Source: Chloroflexota bacterium (GTDB lineage: Bacteria; Chloroflexota; Anaerolineae; Anaerolineales; E44-bin32). From it: 40,030 nt of DNA. The notes below the pieces were generated by a model. It worked only from the letters and a program-made list of their open reading frames with translations. It was not told the DNA's origin and searched no databases. Below are positions 1-7,518 of this stretch, one piece after another. The position numbers and the translations under genes were made by a program. Every line of letters begins with the position of its first letter. Positions within the stretch are counted from its first letter, which is position 1. The DNA lies in assembly GCA_022561215.1 (NCBI GenBank), contig JADFRQ010000021.1, positions 1 through 40,030 on the forward strand, given 5' to 3'.

Positions 1-322
1 GGTGATGACGACCGGATCTCCGAGGATCCGCTTCTCGCCGCCCATCAGGATCTCGGCTGCCGGTACGCCACCGGACGCCAGGGCGATCCGCATGAGCATC
101 ACCGACCAAACCCGCTTGTGGCAGAACCACTCGGGGCGCATCTCGGCGTACTCAGGGAGGTTGCCCTGCATATCCTGTAGGTTGGCGAGCGTAACGTCGC
201 TGAACTCGTTGCCCGCCGCGAGGATCAGACCTTCGCCGCTCGACGGGGCTACCGTCCAGCGGTCGATCAACTGCTGGGCGACGCCGGTAATCAAGCCGTC
301 CGCGCTGATGCCCGTGCCCGTG
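1..322 (-). other. HK97-type phage major capsid protein C-terminal segment joined in frame to the PolB-like gene
   Basis: In the same frame as the PolB-like gene, residues from about 313 onward read like the C-terminal part of an HK97-fold major capsid protein. Cues are the Gly-Thr-Gly then GLITG turn (315-326), EFSDVTLANLQ (352-362), LPEYAEMRPEWFCHKRVW (368-385), GG at 397-398, and GGEKRILGDPVVIT (407-420). The last matches the family's usual terminal L-G-x-P-V-V-I motif. The join falls near 300-325, in the G+C-rich stretch encoding STGTGISA, a short motif plausible in both families. Either a recombination event or an assembly error at the contig end could produce it; the position at the window edge favours an assembly artefact. 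The capsid identification is from memory of the family pattern. Confidence 0.6.
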
Positions 323-1260
323 GAGACACGGTTGACCGTTTGCACAGGCAGCCCGGTGATGCGCGCGATCTCGAGCGTTCCATCCAGACCGTAGTCGTCA
401 GCAAGAAAGGCGTTCTGGCGGTCGAGATGCCAGCGGCCAAAAAGCAGGTGCTGTTCGCCGATGTACATCATCCGCCCGTAGGAGAAATAGGAGCGCCCTG
501 GTTTGTGGCGCACCTGGCGGCTGCGATCGCGATTTAACGAGAGCGGGATCCCATAATGGCGCGCCAGTTCCAGCAGCCGCGGGAGCAGGTAGTTGTCGCC
601 ATAGGCGGTGAGCAGCAGATCGGGGTCGTAATGCTCGAGGATGTGGCGCACGCCGAGCACCAGCTCACGGCTGCGCTCGCGTTTGAAAACGTATTCCTTT
701 CCCTCCACCTCGACCAACAGGTTGCCGCGGTGGCCGCGAGCAGGATTGCGCAGTTCACCATCCAAACGCATCGTTACCACACGCAGCGGGGGCAGACGGT
801 AGTCGATCTCCCAGGCAGAGTCGAGCGCCTTGATGCTGTGGATGCGTCCTTCTACGTGCTCGACTACGCAGTATGCCAGAGGAAAAATGTCACGCGCCAG
901 GACGTAGCGCTGCGGAAGCGGGATGTCAGTGTCGTAATAGGTCAGCTTGGGCCGGAACGCTGCGACCTGGCGGAACAGGCGTTGGAAAGTGTTTGGCGCG
1001 CGCACGGCTACCTCGAGCACATCAATCTCGCGGTCAAGAAAGAGATCTTTGCGTTGCGTGCGTCTTAAATCCACCGCTGCGCGCCGGGCGCGCAGCATCT
1101 CGCACACTGCGCGCAGTTCTTCTTGCGGCCCGCGCACGTAGAAGCGCGGTGTGAAGCTGTCGCGCAGCGCATGCGAACGCCCGTCGTTATCGAGCAGCCA
1201 GACCGTCATGCCCTGTTGCGAGGGATAAGTGTCGAATAACCAACCGTAGAGTGTGGACAT
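1..1260 (-). CDS. B-family DNA polymerase-like protein with degenerate exonuclease domain (partial, chimeric 3' end)
   Basis: The frame stays open from an ATG at 1260 to the window edge (420 codons); an ATG at 1269 is an alternative start, and neither has a good Shine-Dalgarno. Residues 1-120 look like the N-terminal domain of family-B polymerases and about 120-310 like the 3'-5' exonuclease domain. Where the family has the Exo I Asp-x-Glu, this protein reads MRLDGE (164-169). At Exo II, the FD of the NxxxFD motif is replaced in GDNYLLPRLL (221-230). The Exo III-like segment (GRWHLD, 275-280, then YGLDG, 290-294) is also altered. Proofreading activity is therefore unlikely. No polymerase palm motif is reached: from about residue 313 the sequence stops resembling PolB and matches a phage capsid protein instead (separate entry). 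The gene lies 3 to 11 bases after the 94-residue gene and probably shares its transcript. Role unknown. Confidence 0.7.
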   Translation of the reverse strand, partial: MSTLYGWLFDTYPSQQGMTVWLLDNDGRSHALRDSFTPRFYVRGPQEELRAVCEMLRARRAAVDLRRTQRKDLFLDREIDVLEVAVRAPNTFQRLFRQVAAFRPKLTYYDTDIPLPQRYVLARDIFPLAYCVVEHVEGRIHSIKALDSAWEIDYRLPPLRVVTMRLDGELRNPARGHRGNLLVEVEGKEYVFKRERSRELVLGVRHILEHYDPDLLLTAYGDNYLLPRLLELARHYGIPLSLNRDRSRQVRHKPGRSYFSYGRMMYIGEQHLLFGRWHLDRQNAFLADDYGLDGTLEIARITGLPVQTVNRVSTGTGISADGLITGVAQQLIDRWTVAPSSGEGLILAAGNEFSDVTLANLQDMQGNLPEYAEMRPEWFCHKRVWSVMLMRIALASGGVPAAEILMGGEKRILGDPVVIT

Positions 1261-1271
1261 CGTTAACATTT

Positions 1272-1556
1272 TTATTCTGGGTGCTGTTCTCGCGCCCTCT
1301 TTCTTTCCTCAAGTACATCAAGCCGCTGCCGCAGGCGCAGCACCTCTTTATGTTCCTCGACGAGCATCGCCAGCAGCATCACCTCGAAGGGCAGCAGATG
1401 GGAGGCATACGCGGCAGCCGCCAAATGCCGCCGCGAGGCAGCGAGGATATCATCCAGCGCGCGTTGATCTTCCAGTCGTAATGCGCGCCGAAATTTGGCC
1501 AACGATTGCTGCTCCTGGAGGAATGCCTGCGTGATGGAGGGGAGAGTTCGTCCCAT
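1272..1556 (-). CDS. small helical protein between PolB-like and RecA-like genes
   Basis: This 94-residue protein starts at an ATG preceded by a clear AAGGAG six bases upstream. I do not recognise a family. It is rich in Leu, Ala, Arg and Glu and is predicted almost entirely alpha-helical. The last third (about 60-92, with repeated Leu, Glu and Arg) looks like a coiled coil. It sits between a RecA-fold protein gene and a B-family polymerase-like gene, both on the same strand. The next gene begins 2 to 11 bases beyond its stop, suggesting translational coupling. By context it could be a bridging or dimerising subunit of a DNA-processing complex; this is inference only. Confidence 0.65.
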   Translation of the reverse strand: MGRTLPSITQAFLQEQQSLAKFRRALRLEDQRALDDILAASRRHLAAAAYASHLLPFEVMLLAMLVEEHKEVLRLRQRLDVLEERKRAREQHPE

Positions 1557-1589
1557 AGATTGCTCCTTGATGGGGGAGTGATTCGTAAA

Positions 1590-1651
1590 TTAATGGGTTA
1601 ATGAGCTGACTGTTGAGTAGTCGACAGGAGATTTGCTCATTAACCCATTAA
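1590..1651. repeat. 17-bp perfect inverted repeat with nested hairpin
   Basis: The arms TTAATGGGTTAATGAGC (1590-1606) and its exact reverse complement (1635-1651) flank a 28-base loop. The loop itself can form a small stem (1608-1611 with 1619-1622). After two mismatches a further three base pairs extend the outer stem. It lies in the 104-base gap between the RecA-like gene and the 94-residue gene, so a minus-strand transcript would fold it. No T-run follows on the minus strand, so it is not a standard intrinsic terminator. It may be a processing site, an attenuating structure, or a mobile palindromic element. Confidence 0.8.
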
Positions 1652-1660
1652 CATACAAAT

Positions 1661-2269
1661 TCAGATAAGCCTGGGCTGCAGCGCTGCTTCGCTGGCCTCC
1701 GGGATGCGTATTAACCAGGCGCTGTCGGCAGCCAGCTGGAGGTGATCGAGCAGAATCCAACGTTCCTTTACCAGCGATCGCGGTTCGCGCGCGCCGACGA
1801 TCACCGGGCCGTAGGAGGCCAGGCGTTTGAGGTGGGTGATGCACGTCAGCAACAAACGTTCGCTATCGCGCAGCGGCACGCTTTCGTCGTAAAAGGTGCC
1901 CAAGAAATCGAGGACAAAAAGCGGGTCTGGGCCGGGCGCTGTGTTCTCGATTAATTCGGCGATCTGGAAGCAGGTGAAGGCGCGCGAGAGCCGGATGCGT
2001 GAGAGCACGGCATAGGGATCGATGGCTGTCGTCCGGTCTCTGAGTTGGCGCGCCAGGCGAGCGACGTAGTAGCCGTCAAAGCGGTTGCCGCCGTCGAAGA
2101 TGCGCAGCGAGTGGCCCTGTGCCGCCAATGTTGTGAGCGCAGTGAGCAGCGTGTGTGTTGGCGTATGTGCTCCCCAGAAGAGCATCAAGCGCGGCTGGAG
2201 CAAGCGTTCCAGCAAGAGCGGGTCGGCGGACTCGGCAGGCAAACTGGTGGGGATGATGTGTTGCTGCAC
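1661..2269 (-). CDS. RecA/Rad51-fold protein lacking Walker A
   Basis: The protein has 202 residues from a GTG at 2269, chosen because AGGAG (2277-2281) stands seven bases upstream; a longer in-frame start at 2371 has no ribosome site. The core resembles the RecA/Rad51 ATPase fold. A strand and turn occur where the P-loop should be, but it reads GAHTPTHT (33-40) instead of GxxxxGK[ST]. Next come a FDGGNRFDGYYVARLA segment (58-73), an LSRIRLSRAFTCFQ segment (89-102) typical of recombinase-like ATPases, and a hydrophobic Walker B-like strand ending in Asp (LFVLDF, 117-122). Loss of the Gly-Lys-Thr suggests it no longer hydrolyses ATP. It is the first gene of the set leading to the PolB-like gene. 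Function unknown; a paralogue-type or structural role in DNA handling is the inference. Confidence 0.65.
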   Translation of the reverse strand: MQQHIIPTSLPAESADPLLLERLLQPRLMLFWGAHTPTHTLLTALTTLAAQGHSLRIFDGGNRFDGYYVARLARQLRDRTTAIDPYAVLSRIRLSRAFTCFQIAELIENTAPGPDPLFVLDFLGTFYDESVPLRDSERLLLTCITHLKRLASYGPVIVGAREPRSLVKERWILLDHLQLAADSAWLIRIPEASEAALQPRLI

Positions 2270-2576
2270 GTTGATTCTCCTGGTGATCAGACGAACACGT
2301 CGATCATGATGGAATGGATAGAACAAATGTTCTGCAAGGATAATGGAACAGGGGCTGGAAAACCATCCCACCAGAGGTGGAACCGCGCGGGGGATGCGCG
2401 CATCCCCTGATAGGGGATGAGGTCTGTGGATTCGATTCTCGAAGTTTGCAGTAGGCTAGCGTTCCAGGTTTTTGATGTCATCCTGAGGCAGTCTTGTTGC
2501 CGAAGGATCTCGTTTTCAGAATTCGAAATGATTATATCGAGCGATTTCTTATTCCAACAAAGATACAGGTGAGTTT
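2270..2576. other. 307-base divergent intergenic region
   Basis: This stretch separates the minus-strand PolB/RecA-like genes from the plus-strand DUF503 gene. It holds the Shine-Dalgarno of the RecA-like gene (2277-2281) and one copy of a dispersed repeat (2481-2515). Base composition shifts here from G+C-rich on the left to more balanced on the right. I see no further gene. Confidence 0.6.
2481..2515. repeat. dispersed imperfect repeat, copy 1
   Basis: The copy begins TCCTGAGGC and ends GCCGAAGGATCTCGTTT, with a variable 8-10 base centre. A second copy with the same ends is at 9886-9923, and a degenerate third may start near 10026. All lie outside genes. The ends shared by copies 1 and 2 point to a short interspersed element rather than chance. 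Confidence 0.6.
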
Positions 2577-2861
2577 ATGCACATCGGCGCGATTACCATT
2601 GAGCTTCATCTTCCGGGCTGCCGATCCTTGAAGCAAAAACGGAGCCGATTAAAACCGCTCCTGGCCGCACTGCATAAACACTACAATATTTCGGCGGCGG
2701 AAATTGATAAGAATGACCATCATCAGTTAGCTGTGATTGCTTGTGTGCTCGTAAGCAACAGCGCAAACCACATTCAGAAAGTTCTCGATGGTGTTCCTTC
2801 CTGGATCGAAACTCGACGCCCTGATCTTGATGTTATTGATCACCAGTTTTCATTCCTGTGA
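2577..2861 (+). CDS. DUF503 / YlxP-family protein
   Basis: This 94-residue protein opens with MHIGAITIELHLPGCRSLKQ, which fits the DUF503 pattern: an N-terminal beta strand followed by the conserved Ser-Leu-Lys-x-Lys-R motif (SLKQKR, 17-22). Length matches the family (about 90-100). A segment beginning QLAVIACVLVSNS in mid-protein gives the second strand and helix. The biochemical role of DUF503 is not settled; in Firmicutes the gene sits among ribosome-maturation genes (infB, rbfA), but no such neighbours are here. It stands alone, 135 bases before a convergent response regulator. Confidence 0.85.
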   Translation: MHIGAITIELHLPGCRSLKQKRSRLKPLLAALHKHYNISAAEIDKNDHHQLAVIACVLVSNSANHIQKVLDGVPSWIETRRPDLDVIDHQFSFL

Positions 2862-2923
2862 ATCATTCCACTTTCTGAAGCAACTTTCTCTTTTTTCCCT
2901 TAAGCCTCGACACGTATATTAAG

Positions 2924-2954
2924 AAAAATTGCCACGTTCCTAATCAACGTGGCA
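2924..2954 (-). terminator. intrinsic terminator of the lone response regulator
   Basis: On the minus strand a 9-bp perfect stem (TGCCACGTT with AACGTGGCA, 2930-2938 and 2946-2954) with a 7-base loop is followed two bases later by five T residues. It lies about 40 bases past the stop of the receiver gene at 2996. Confidence 0.85.
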
Positions 2955-2995
2955 GTAACATTACCCTTTTAGAATTGTTATCCGCAGCTTGTTGC

Positions 2996-3385
2996 CTACA
3001 CCACCTGCATGTTATCAACCAGAGCGCGTCTGCGGACGAGTGCGTTCAATCTAGAGGCAAGCAAACTGGCATGTACCGGTTTTATCAAGTAGTCATCCGC
3101 ACCGGCATCCAGTGCTCTCGCAACACTCGCAGGAGCTCCAAGCGCAGAAAGGATCATAACGGGAACATCGCTAAAGGTTCTGATTCTTTCACACACTTCC
3201 CAGCCATCCATTTCGGGCATGAGCAAATCCAGGATGATCACATCGAATTCGCCATCGCGGCATGCTTGGATACCTTCTTCGCCAGAATAGGCCGCGTGTA
3301 CTTCGAAATCCCGACCCCCAAGTAGGCTTCGAAGCATGCTAGAAAAATCAGGATCGTCGTCAATCAATAAGATTTCAATCGCCAT
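2996..3385 (-). CDS. single-domain response regulator
   Basis: A 129-residue receiver domain with no output domain. The acidic pocket is IDDDPD (8-13), the phospho-acceptor is Asp53 in LDLLMPEMDG, the switch Ser is Ser80 and the conserved Lys is Lys102 in LIKP. The start ATG follows a GGAAGGGA ribosome site. It is transcribed away from the kinase operon starting at 3529, so it may receive phosphate from one of those kinases and act by protein contact. Such CheY-like proteins need a partner for output; none is encoded beside it. Confidence 0.93.
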   Translation of the reverse strand: MAIEILLIDDDPDFSSMLRSLLGGRDFEVHAAYSGEEGIQACRDGEFDVIILDLLMPEMDGWEVCERIRTFSDVPVMILSALGAPASVARALDAGADDYLIKPVHASLLASRLNALVRRRALVDNMQVV

Positions 3386-3454
3386 TGTCCCTTCCGATCA
3401 ATGGATTTCATTATGCCGGAATTCCATTTGGAGCGACCTTACAAGTTACTATCA

Positions 3455-3483
3455 TTGCCTTGCTTGCCCAAATTTTGTATAGA
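3455..3483 (+). promoter_or_regulatory. sigma70-like promoter of the histidine kinase operon
   Basis: TTGCCT (3455-3460) and TATAGA (3478-3483) are separated by 17 bases. The predicted start lies about 40 bases before the first kinase ATG at 3529. Confidence 0.6.
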
Positions 3484-3528
3484 GACTATGATAGTTTCAC
3501 GTAAGTTTGCCGCATTCCAATAGAGAAA

Positions 3529-4707
3529 ATGAGTAAATTTATCGACGACATCGCCCAACACAATCCGCCTTGCCCCCACTGCGGCGAGGCACTCCCAAGG
3601 GAAGAAAAAACCTGCCCAAATTGTGGTGTGGATTTGCTTCTCCTGACGCTGTTGACGGAACGCGCCTATCTCGATGGTGTGCCCGGATCTGCGCCCATTT
3701 CTAGCACCCCTGAAGCCTTAATCCCTCGCATTGGCGATTATTTGCTCGATCATGACCTCGTCAAAGAAGATGAGCTTAATATGGCGTTGGCCCGTCAAAA
3801 AGAACTCGCCGAAAAGAATGATCATCGCCTACTTGGCCAAACCTTGATTGAGATGGGATATATCGATCACGAAACCTTCGACCTAGCGATCAACCTGCAG
3901 ATCATCGAGCTTCATTCTGCATTGCGAGAGGCAAACCGCAATCTTGAACAGCGCGTCGAGCAACGCACGGGTGAACTAAATAACGCCCTAGAACGGCTCG
4001 GCGAAACCAATCAAATTAAAGCCAATCTGATCTCCAATGTATCTCACGAATTGAGAACTCCTCTTGCGCACATTAAGGGATATGTCGAACTGCTGCGCGA
4101 AGGCGACCTCGGAGAACTGACTTTAGAACAGGAAGAAGCACTGGAAGTCATGGCGCGCTCAAGCGCGCGCCTCGAACGCTTGATCGAGGATCTGATTGAA
4201 TTTTCAACCGCAGCGCGTGAAGGGATCAGCTTGAATCAACAGCCATTTTCACTGGCTGATCTCGCAGAGGAAGTCCGCAAAAGGACGTCCAAAAATGCGG
4301 AAAAATCAGGGGTCGAATTCAAGTTAGAGATCGAAGATAATTTGCCGATCTTGGAAGCAGATGCGGAACGACTGGAGTGGGTACTCTATCAGCTTGTTGA
4401 TAATGGAATAAAATTTACAGGGGACGGCGGCGAGGTTACGCTTGGCGCCAACAAAGATGGCAATATTGTAAACGTATACGTGCGCGATACTGGTGTGGGA
4501 ATTCCGGCTGATCGTATTGAAGAGGTTTTTCTCCCCTTTCACCAACTCGATGGTTCGCCGACACGCAAATATGGCGGAACCGGGCTCGGACTTGCACTCG
4601 TTAAACTCATACTAAATTCTCACGGAAGCGAGATCAGAATCGAAAGTACTGTAAATGAAGGAAGCTTGATCAGCTTCTCATTACCCATACCGTCTGAGTC
4701 AGCATGA
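3529..4707 (+). CDS. sensor histidine kinase with N-terminal zinc ribbon and MshEN-like domain
   Basis: The 392-residue protein has no membrane segment, so it should be cytoplasmic. Residues 15-32 form a zinc-ribbon motif (CPHCG and CPNCG). Residues about 65-125 (IGDYLLDHDLV, LLGQTLIEMGYI) resemble the N-terminal domain of type II secretion/MshE ATPases, some members of which bind c-di-GMP. A coiled coil (130-165) leads to the HisKA domain with the phospho-accepting His173 in SHELRTPL. The HATPase domain follows with N-box (DNGIKF), G1 (DTGVGI) and G2 (GGTGLGL). It overlaps the next kinase by four bases (ATGA), so the two are probably translationally coupled. The signal sensed is unknown; the domain order suggests a soluble ligand or c-di-GMP. 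Confidence 0.9.
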   Translation: MSKFIDDIAQHNPPCPHCGEALPREEKTCPNCGVDLLLLTLLTERAYLDGVPGSAPISSTPEALIPRIGDYLLDHDLVKEDELNMALARQKELAEKNDHRLLGQTLIEMGYIDHETFDLAINLQIIELHSALREANRNLEQRVEQRTGELNNALERLGETNQIKANLISNVSHELRTPLAHIKGYVELLREGDLGELTLEQEEALEVMARSSARLERLIEDLIEFSTAAREGISLNQQPFSLADLAEEVRKRTSKNAEKSGVEFKLEIEDNLPILEADAERLEWVLYQLVDNGIKFTGDGGEVTLGANKDGNIVNVYVRDTGVGIPADRIEEVFLPFHQLDGSPTRKYGGTGLGLALVKLILNSHGSEIRIESTVNEGSLISFSLPIPSESA

Positions 4708-5966
4708 CTGGGCCGCTCGTACCCCCTGGCCCGCTGACCACCGGGACGGAGTTAAACGCCGTCTATGCCATCGCCCGCGTGGTGGCAGAAACGTACGATA
4801 CAGAAACCGGCCTGGATACAGTATTCCGACTGTCCAGAACGATTTTTATATTTGACGTAGTTTCGCTTTTTCTGCAGAACGAGACCACCCAGGAATTCGA
4901 ACCTGCATATGCCGGCGCATTGGGCAGGGGACGCTCTCGGGAAGAGGAGCTTTCATGGGGCGAACCCGCCGCCCAGGAAGCCTATCGTACCGGCCAAACT
5001 GTTCTCAGACAGGAAGATGCGGGACCTGCAGTTGAAGGCAGAGATCGCCGACGAGATTTTTTGGGTCTTCCAATGCTTGTTGGGGGAAGATGTGTTGGTG
5101 GATTGGTATTTGGACGATTTGGTGGACCATCTTTTCCACCAGAACATATTCGATTGGCAGAATTTGTAGCATGGCATGTTGGCCAATTGCTCGAAAATCG
5201 GCGCATGGCTCACCGCATTGCGAATCTCGAAGCGCAGCGGGAATTGGAGCGCATGCAAGATGAATTTATTTCAACGATTTCCCATGAATTGAGGACACCT
5301 TTGGGATTCATAAAGGGATACGTTACAACATTGCTGCGTGAAGATGTTGAATGGAAACCTGAAACACGCATAGAGTTTCTCAAAATTGTTGATGACGAAT
5401 CCGATCGCCTGCGGGAATTAATCGACAATCTGCTTGATTCGTCCCGCCTCGAAAGCGGACGCTTGGGAATGACAACGGAGCCCACGCGAATTAGTATGCT
5501 TATTCGCGATACAGCGGAACGTACACGATCAGCCTATCCTGAAATGGACCTGCGGCTGGAAATCGATGAAAATCTTCCCTCTGTGAATGTTGACAGCACA
5601 CGAATATCCCAGGTACTCGATAACTTACTTTCCAACGCGCATAAATATGCACCGGAGAGTACGGTGGTGGTTGCTGCCAGCGAAGAGAGAAATTACATTC
5701 GGCTGGAGGTAAGGGATAACGGCCCTGGTATTGAAAACGAACATATCCCGCATTTATTTGAGCGTTTTTACAGAGTGCCGACAAACAATAATACAGTGCG
5801 CGGTACAGGTCTGGGTTTGTACATATGCAGAAAGATTGTTGAAGCCCACGGCGGGAAGATCGGAATTGAAAGCAAACCTGGAGGCGGTTCGACCTTCTAT
5901 ATCACGCTTCCAACCATCGAACATTCAGAAAAATCCGAAGCGGAGAAGGATGATGAGCGAGAATAA
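4704..5966 (+). CDS. GAF-domain sensor histidine kinase
   Basis: A 420-residue soluble kinase. Residues about 15-165 form a GAF-like sensor domain. A short helix leads to the HisKA domain with His194 in SHELRTPL. The HATPase domain carries N-box NLLSNAHKYAPE, G1 DNGPGI and G2 GTGLGL. It begins inside the stop of the preceding kinase and its end overlaps the following OmpR-type regulator by 14 bases, making three coupled genes. The regulator is the most likely partner. The C-terminal tail is acidic. Confidence 0.92.
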   Translation: MTGPLVPPGPLTTGTELNAVYAIARVVAETYDTETGLDTVFRLSRTIFIFDVVSLFLQNETTQEFEPAYAGALGRGRSREEELSWGEPAAQEAYRTGQTVLRQEDAGPAVEGRDRRRDFLGLPMLVGGRCVGGLVFGRFGGPSFPPEHIRLAEFVAWHVGQLLENRRMAHRIANLEAQRELERMQDEFISTISHELRTPLGFIKGYVTTLLREDVEWKPETRIEFLKIVDDESDRLRELIDNLLDSSRLESGRLGMTTEPTRISMLIRDTAERTRSAYPEMDLRLEIDENLPSVNVDSTRISQVLDNLLSNAHKYAPESTVVVAASEERNYIRLEVRDNGPGIENEHIPHLFERFYRVPTNNNTVRGTGLGLYICRKIVEAHGGKIGIESKPGGGSTFYITLPTIEHSEKSEAEKDDERE

Positions 5967-6663
5967 GTCTGTCCTTGTAGTCGATGATGATCCACGTTAC
6001 CTTCGACTGGTCGAAGTCAATCTTATGGCCGAGGAATACGATGTACGTACGGCGATGAATGGGCAGGAAGCAGTTGAAACTGTTGCCGCGAAACAGCCGG
6101 ATTTGATCTTGCTTGATGTAATGATGCCAATTATGGATGGTTTCACGGCATGTGAACGGATTCGCGAATTCTCCAATGTTCCTATTATTATTCTAACCGC
6201 CAAAGGTGAGGAACGCGACCGCGTGCGCGGCCTTGATGCGGGAGCGGATGATTACATTGTAAAACCTTTTTCTGCACAAGAGCTTCTTGCGCGCGTTCGA
6301 GCTGTCCTGCGAAGAGCCGAACGCCAGATGGACGATCAATATCATAAGCCTATTGTGGATCATTATGAATTAAAGCTGGATCTCGCGCGGGCTCAGGTTT
6401 ATTCAAATGATGAGGAGGTTTCATTAACAGCGACGGAATACCGCCTTCTGCAGACACTCGCTACAACCATGGGGCGCGTGCTCACGCCGGAGGAGCTGCT
6501 CGCCTCTGTCTGGGGAACTGAATATCGCGATGATAAGGAAATTCTCTGGGTTTGCCTGAGCCGGCTACGCCAGAAAATAGAGCCTGATCCTAAAAACCCC
6601 ATCCACATCGTCACGCGCCAAGGGTTGGGGTATCTTATGCCGCCTATTGAAGATGAAATGTAG
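5953..6663 (+). CDS. OmpR/PhoB-family response regulator
   Basis: A 236-residue transcription factor. The start is set at the second of two adjacent ATGs because GGAG stands seven bases upstream; the one at 5950 is three bases earlier. The receiver has DDD at 11-13, phospho-acceptor Asp55 (LLDVMMPIMDG), Thr82 and Lys104 (VKPF). After a linker, residues about 130-232 form a winged-helix DNA-binding domain with the typical LTATEYRLLQTLA, RVLTPEELL and RLRQKIEPDPKNPIHIVT pattern. It closes a three-gene unit with two histidine kinases, an uncommon two-kinases-one-regulator layout. Its DNA targets cannot be read from the sequence. Confidence 0.94.
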   Translation: MSENKSVLVVDDDPRYLRLVEVNLMAEEYDVRTAMNGQEAVETVAAKQPDLILLDVMMPIMDGFTACERIREFSNVPIIILTAKGEERDRVRGLDAGADDYIVKPFSAQELLARVRAVLRRAERQMDDQYHKPIVDHYELKLDLARAQVYSNDEEVSLTATEYRLLQTLATTMGRVLTPEELLASVWGTEYRDDKEILWVCLSRLRQKIEPDPKNPIHIVTRQGLGYLMPPIEDEM

Positions 6664-6788
6664 AAAATATAATCGTTGGATTGAAAGGCCAATCAGCTGT
6701 CCATCGAAAGAAAAAATGCAAATATTTTATCCGGCAGCAAACTTCTAACGTAAAAAATCTTTGATTTCTATGGAAGGTTCCAGGGGGA

Positions 6789-6815
6789 TTTGCCAAGTTG
6801 AAGTTCTGCTATAAT
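6789..6815 (+). promoter_or_regulatory. promoter of the double-HTH regulator
   Basis: A perfect TATAAT at 6810-6815 lies about 30 bases before the ATG at 6847. The -35 is weak (TTTGCC at 6789-6794, 15-base spacing). Confidence 0.5.
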
Positions 6816-6846
6816 CCGGTCAAATGCATGAATCCTGGAGCATGGG

Positions 6847-7518
6847 ATGACGGAAAATCGAGAAATCTTACTTCGCAGCAAAGTTATTGGCGCGACTTTA
6901 CGGCAAGTGCGCAATCGAGCAGGCAGGAGCCTCAAGGAGACAGCCTTGCTTATTGGCACGAATGCGGGAAGACTTTCGGCTTACGAGCGCGGCGAACGAA
7001 CGATTTCTCTTCCTGAACTAGAATTATTCGCCTTCCACATGCATACCCCTCTAAAAGCATTTACCAATCTTGATCCCACGCAGAGATCGCTCGATCAAGA
7101 TCCTGATCCTAAGATCTTGATTTCCCTCCGCAACCGTGTGATTGGAGCAATGCTCAAACGTCACAGGATTGAACTGAATCTGTCGATTCGTGAACTTTCC
7201 AAAGAGATCAATCTGCCGCCGAGTCGAATATCCGCCTACGAAAAAGGCGGACGGCCTATGCCCTTGGTCGATCTTGAAAAGGTCGCCGAAAGACTTGGGC
7301 ACAGGCTCGAAGATTATTTCGATCGAGACGGGCCCATTGGAACGCGAGAAGTAAATAACGACGCCGTTAAAATGCTCTCAAAATTGCATCCTGAATTGCG
7401 CGAATTCCTTAGCAATCCCGTCAACGAACCTTACCTGCGTATCGCTAAAAAGCTTAGTGAGCTCGATGTCAATAAGTTGCGAATTGTCGCCGAGGGATTA
7501 CTGGATATCACCTTGTGA
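6847..7518 (+). CDS. transcriptional regulator with two tandem XRE-type HTH domains
   Basis: The 223-residue protein starts at an ATG preceded by GGAG. It carries two Cro/C1-type helix-turn-helix domains. The first (about 13-65) has SLKETALLIGTNAGRLSAYE. The second (about 96-150) has SIRELSKEINLPPSRISAYE. Both end in the family's xYExGxRxxxL pattern, so one chain could bind two half-sites. The C-terminal 70 residues are helical and unassigned. The stop overlaps the GTG of the next gene (GTGA), so it is coupled to a TPR protein, a pairing that suggests a regulator with its own interaction partner. Confidence 0.88.
   Translation: MTENREILLRSKVIGATLRQVRNRAGRSLKETALLIGTNAGRLSAYERGERTISLPELELFAFHMHTPLKAFTNLDPTQRSLDQDPDPKILISLRNRVIGAMLKRHRIELNLSIRELSKEINLPPSRISAYEKGGRPMPLVDLEKVAERLGHRLEDYFDRDGPIGTREVNNDAVKMLSKLHPELREFLSNPVNEPYLRIAKKLSELDVNKLRIVAEGLLDITL

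Noticed and set aside
2..1068. Plus-strand frames covering 2-394 and 556-1068
   Set aside because: They mirror the minus-strand PolB-like frame, have no ribosome sites and low-complexity translations rich in Arg and Ser.
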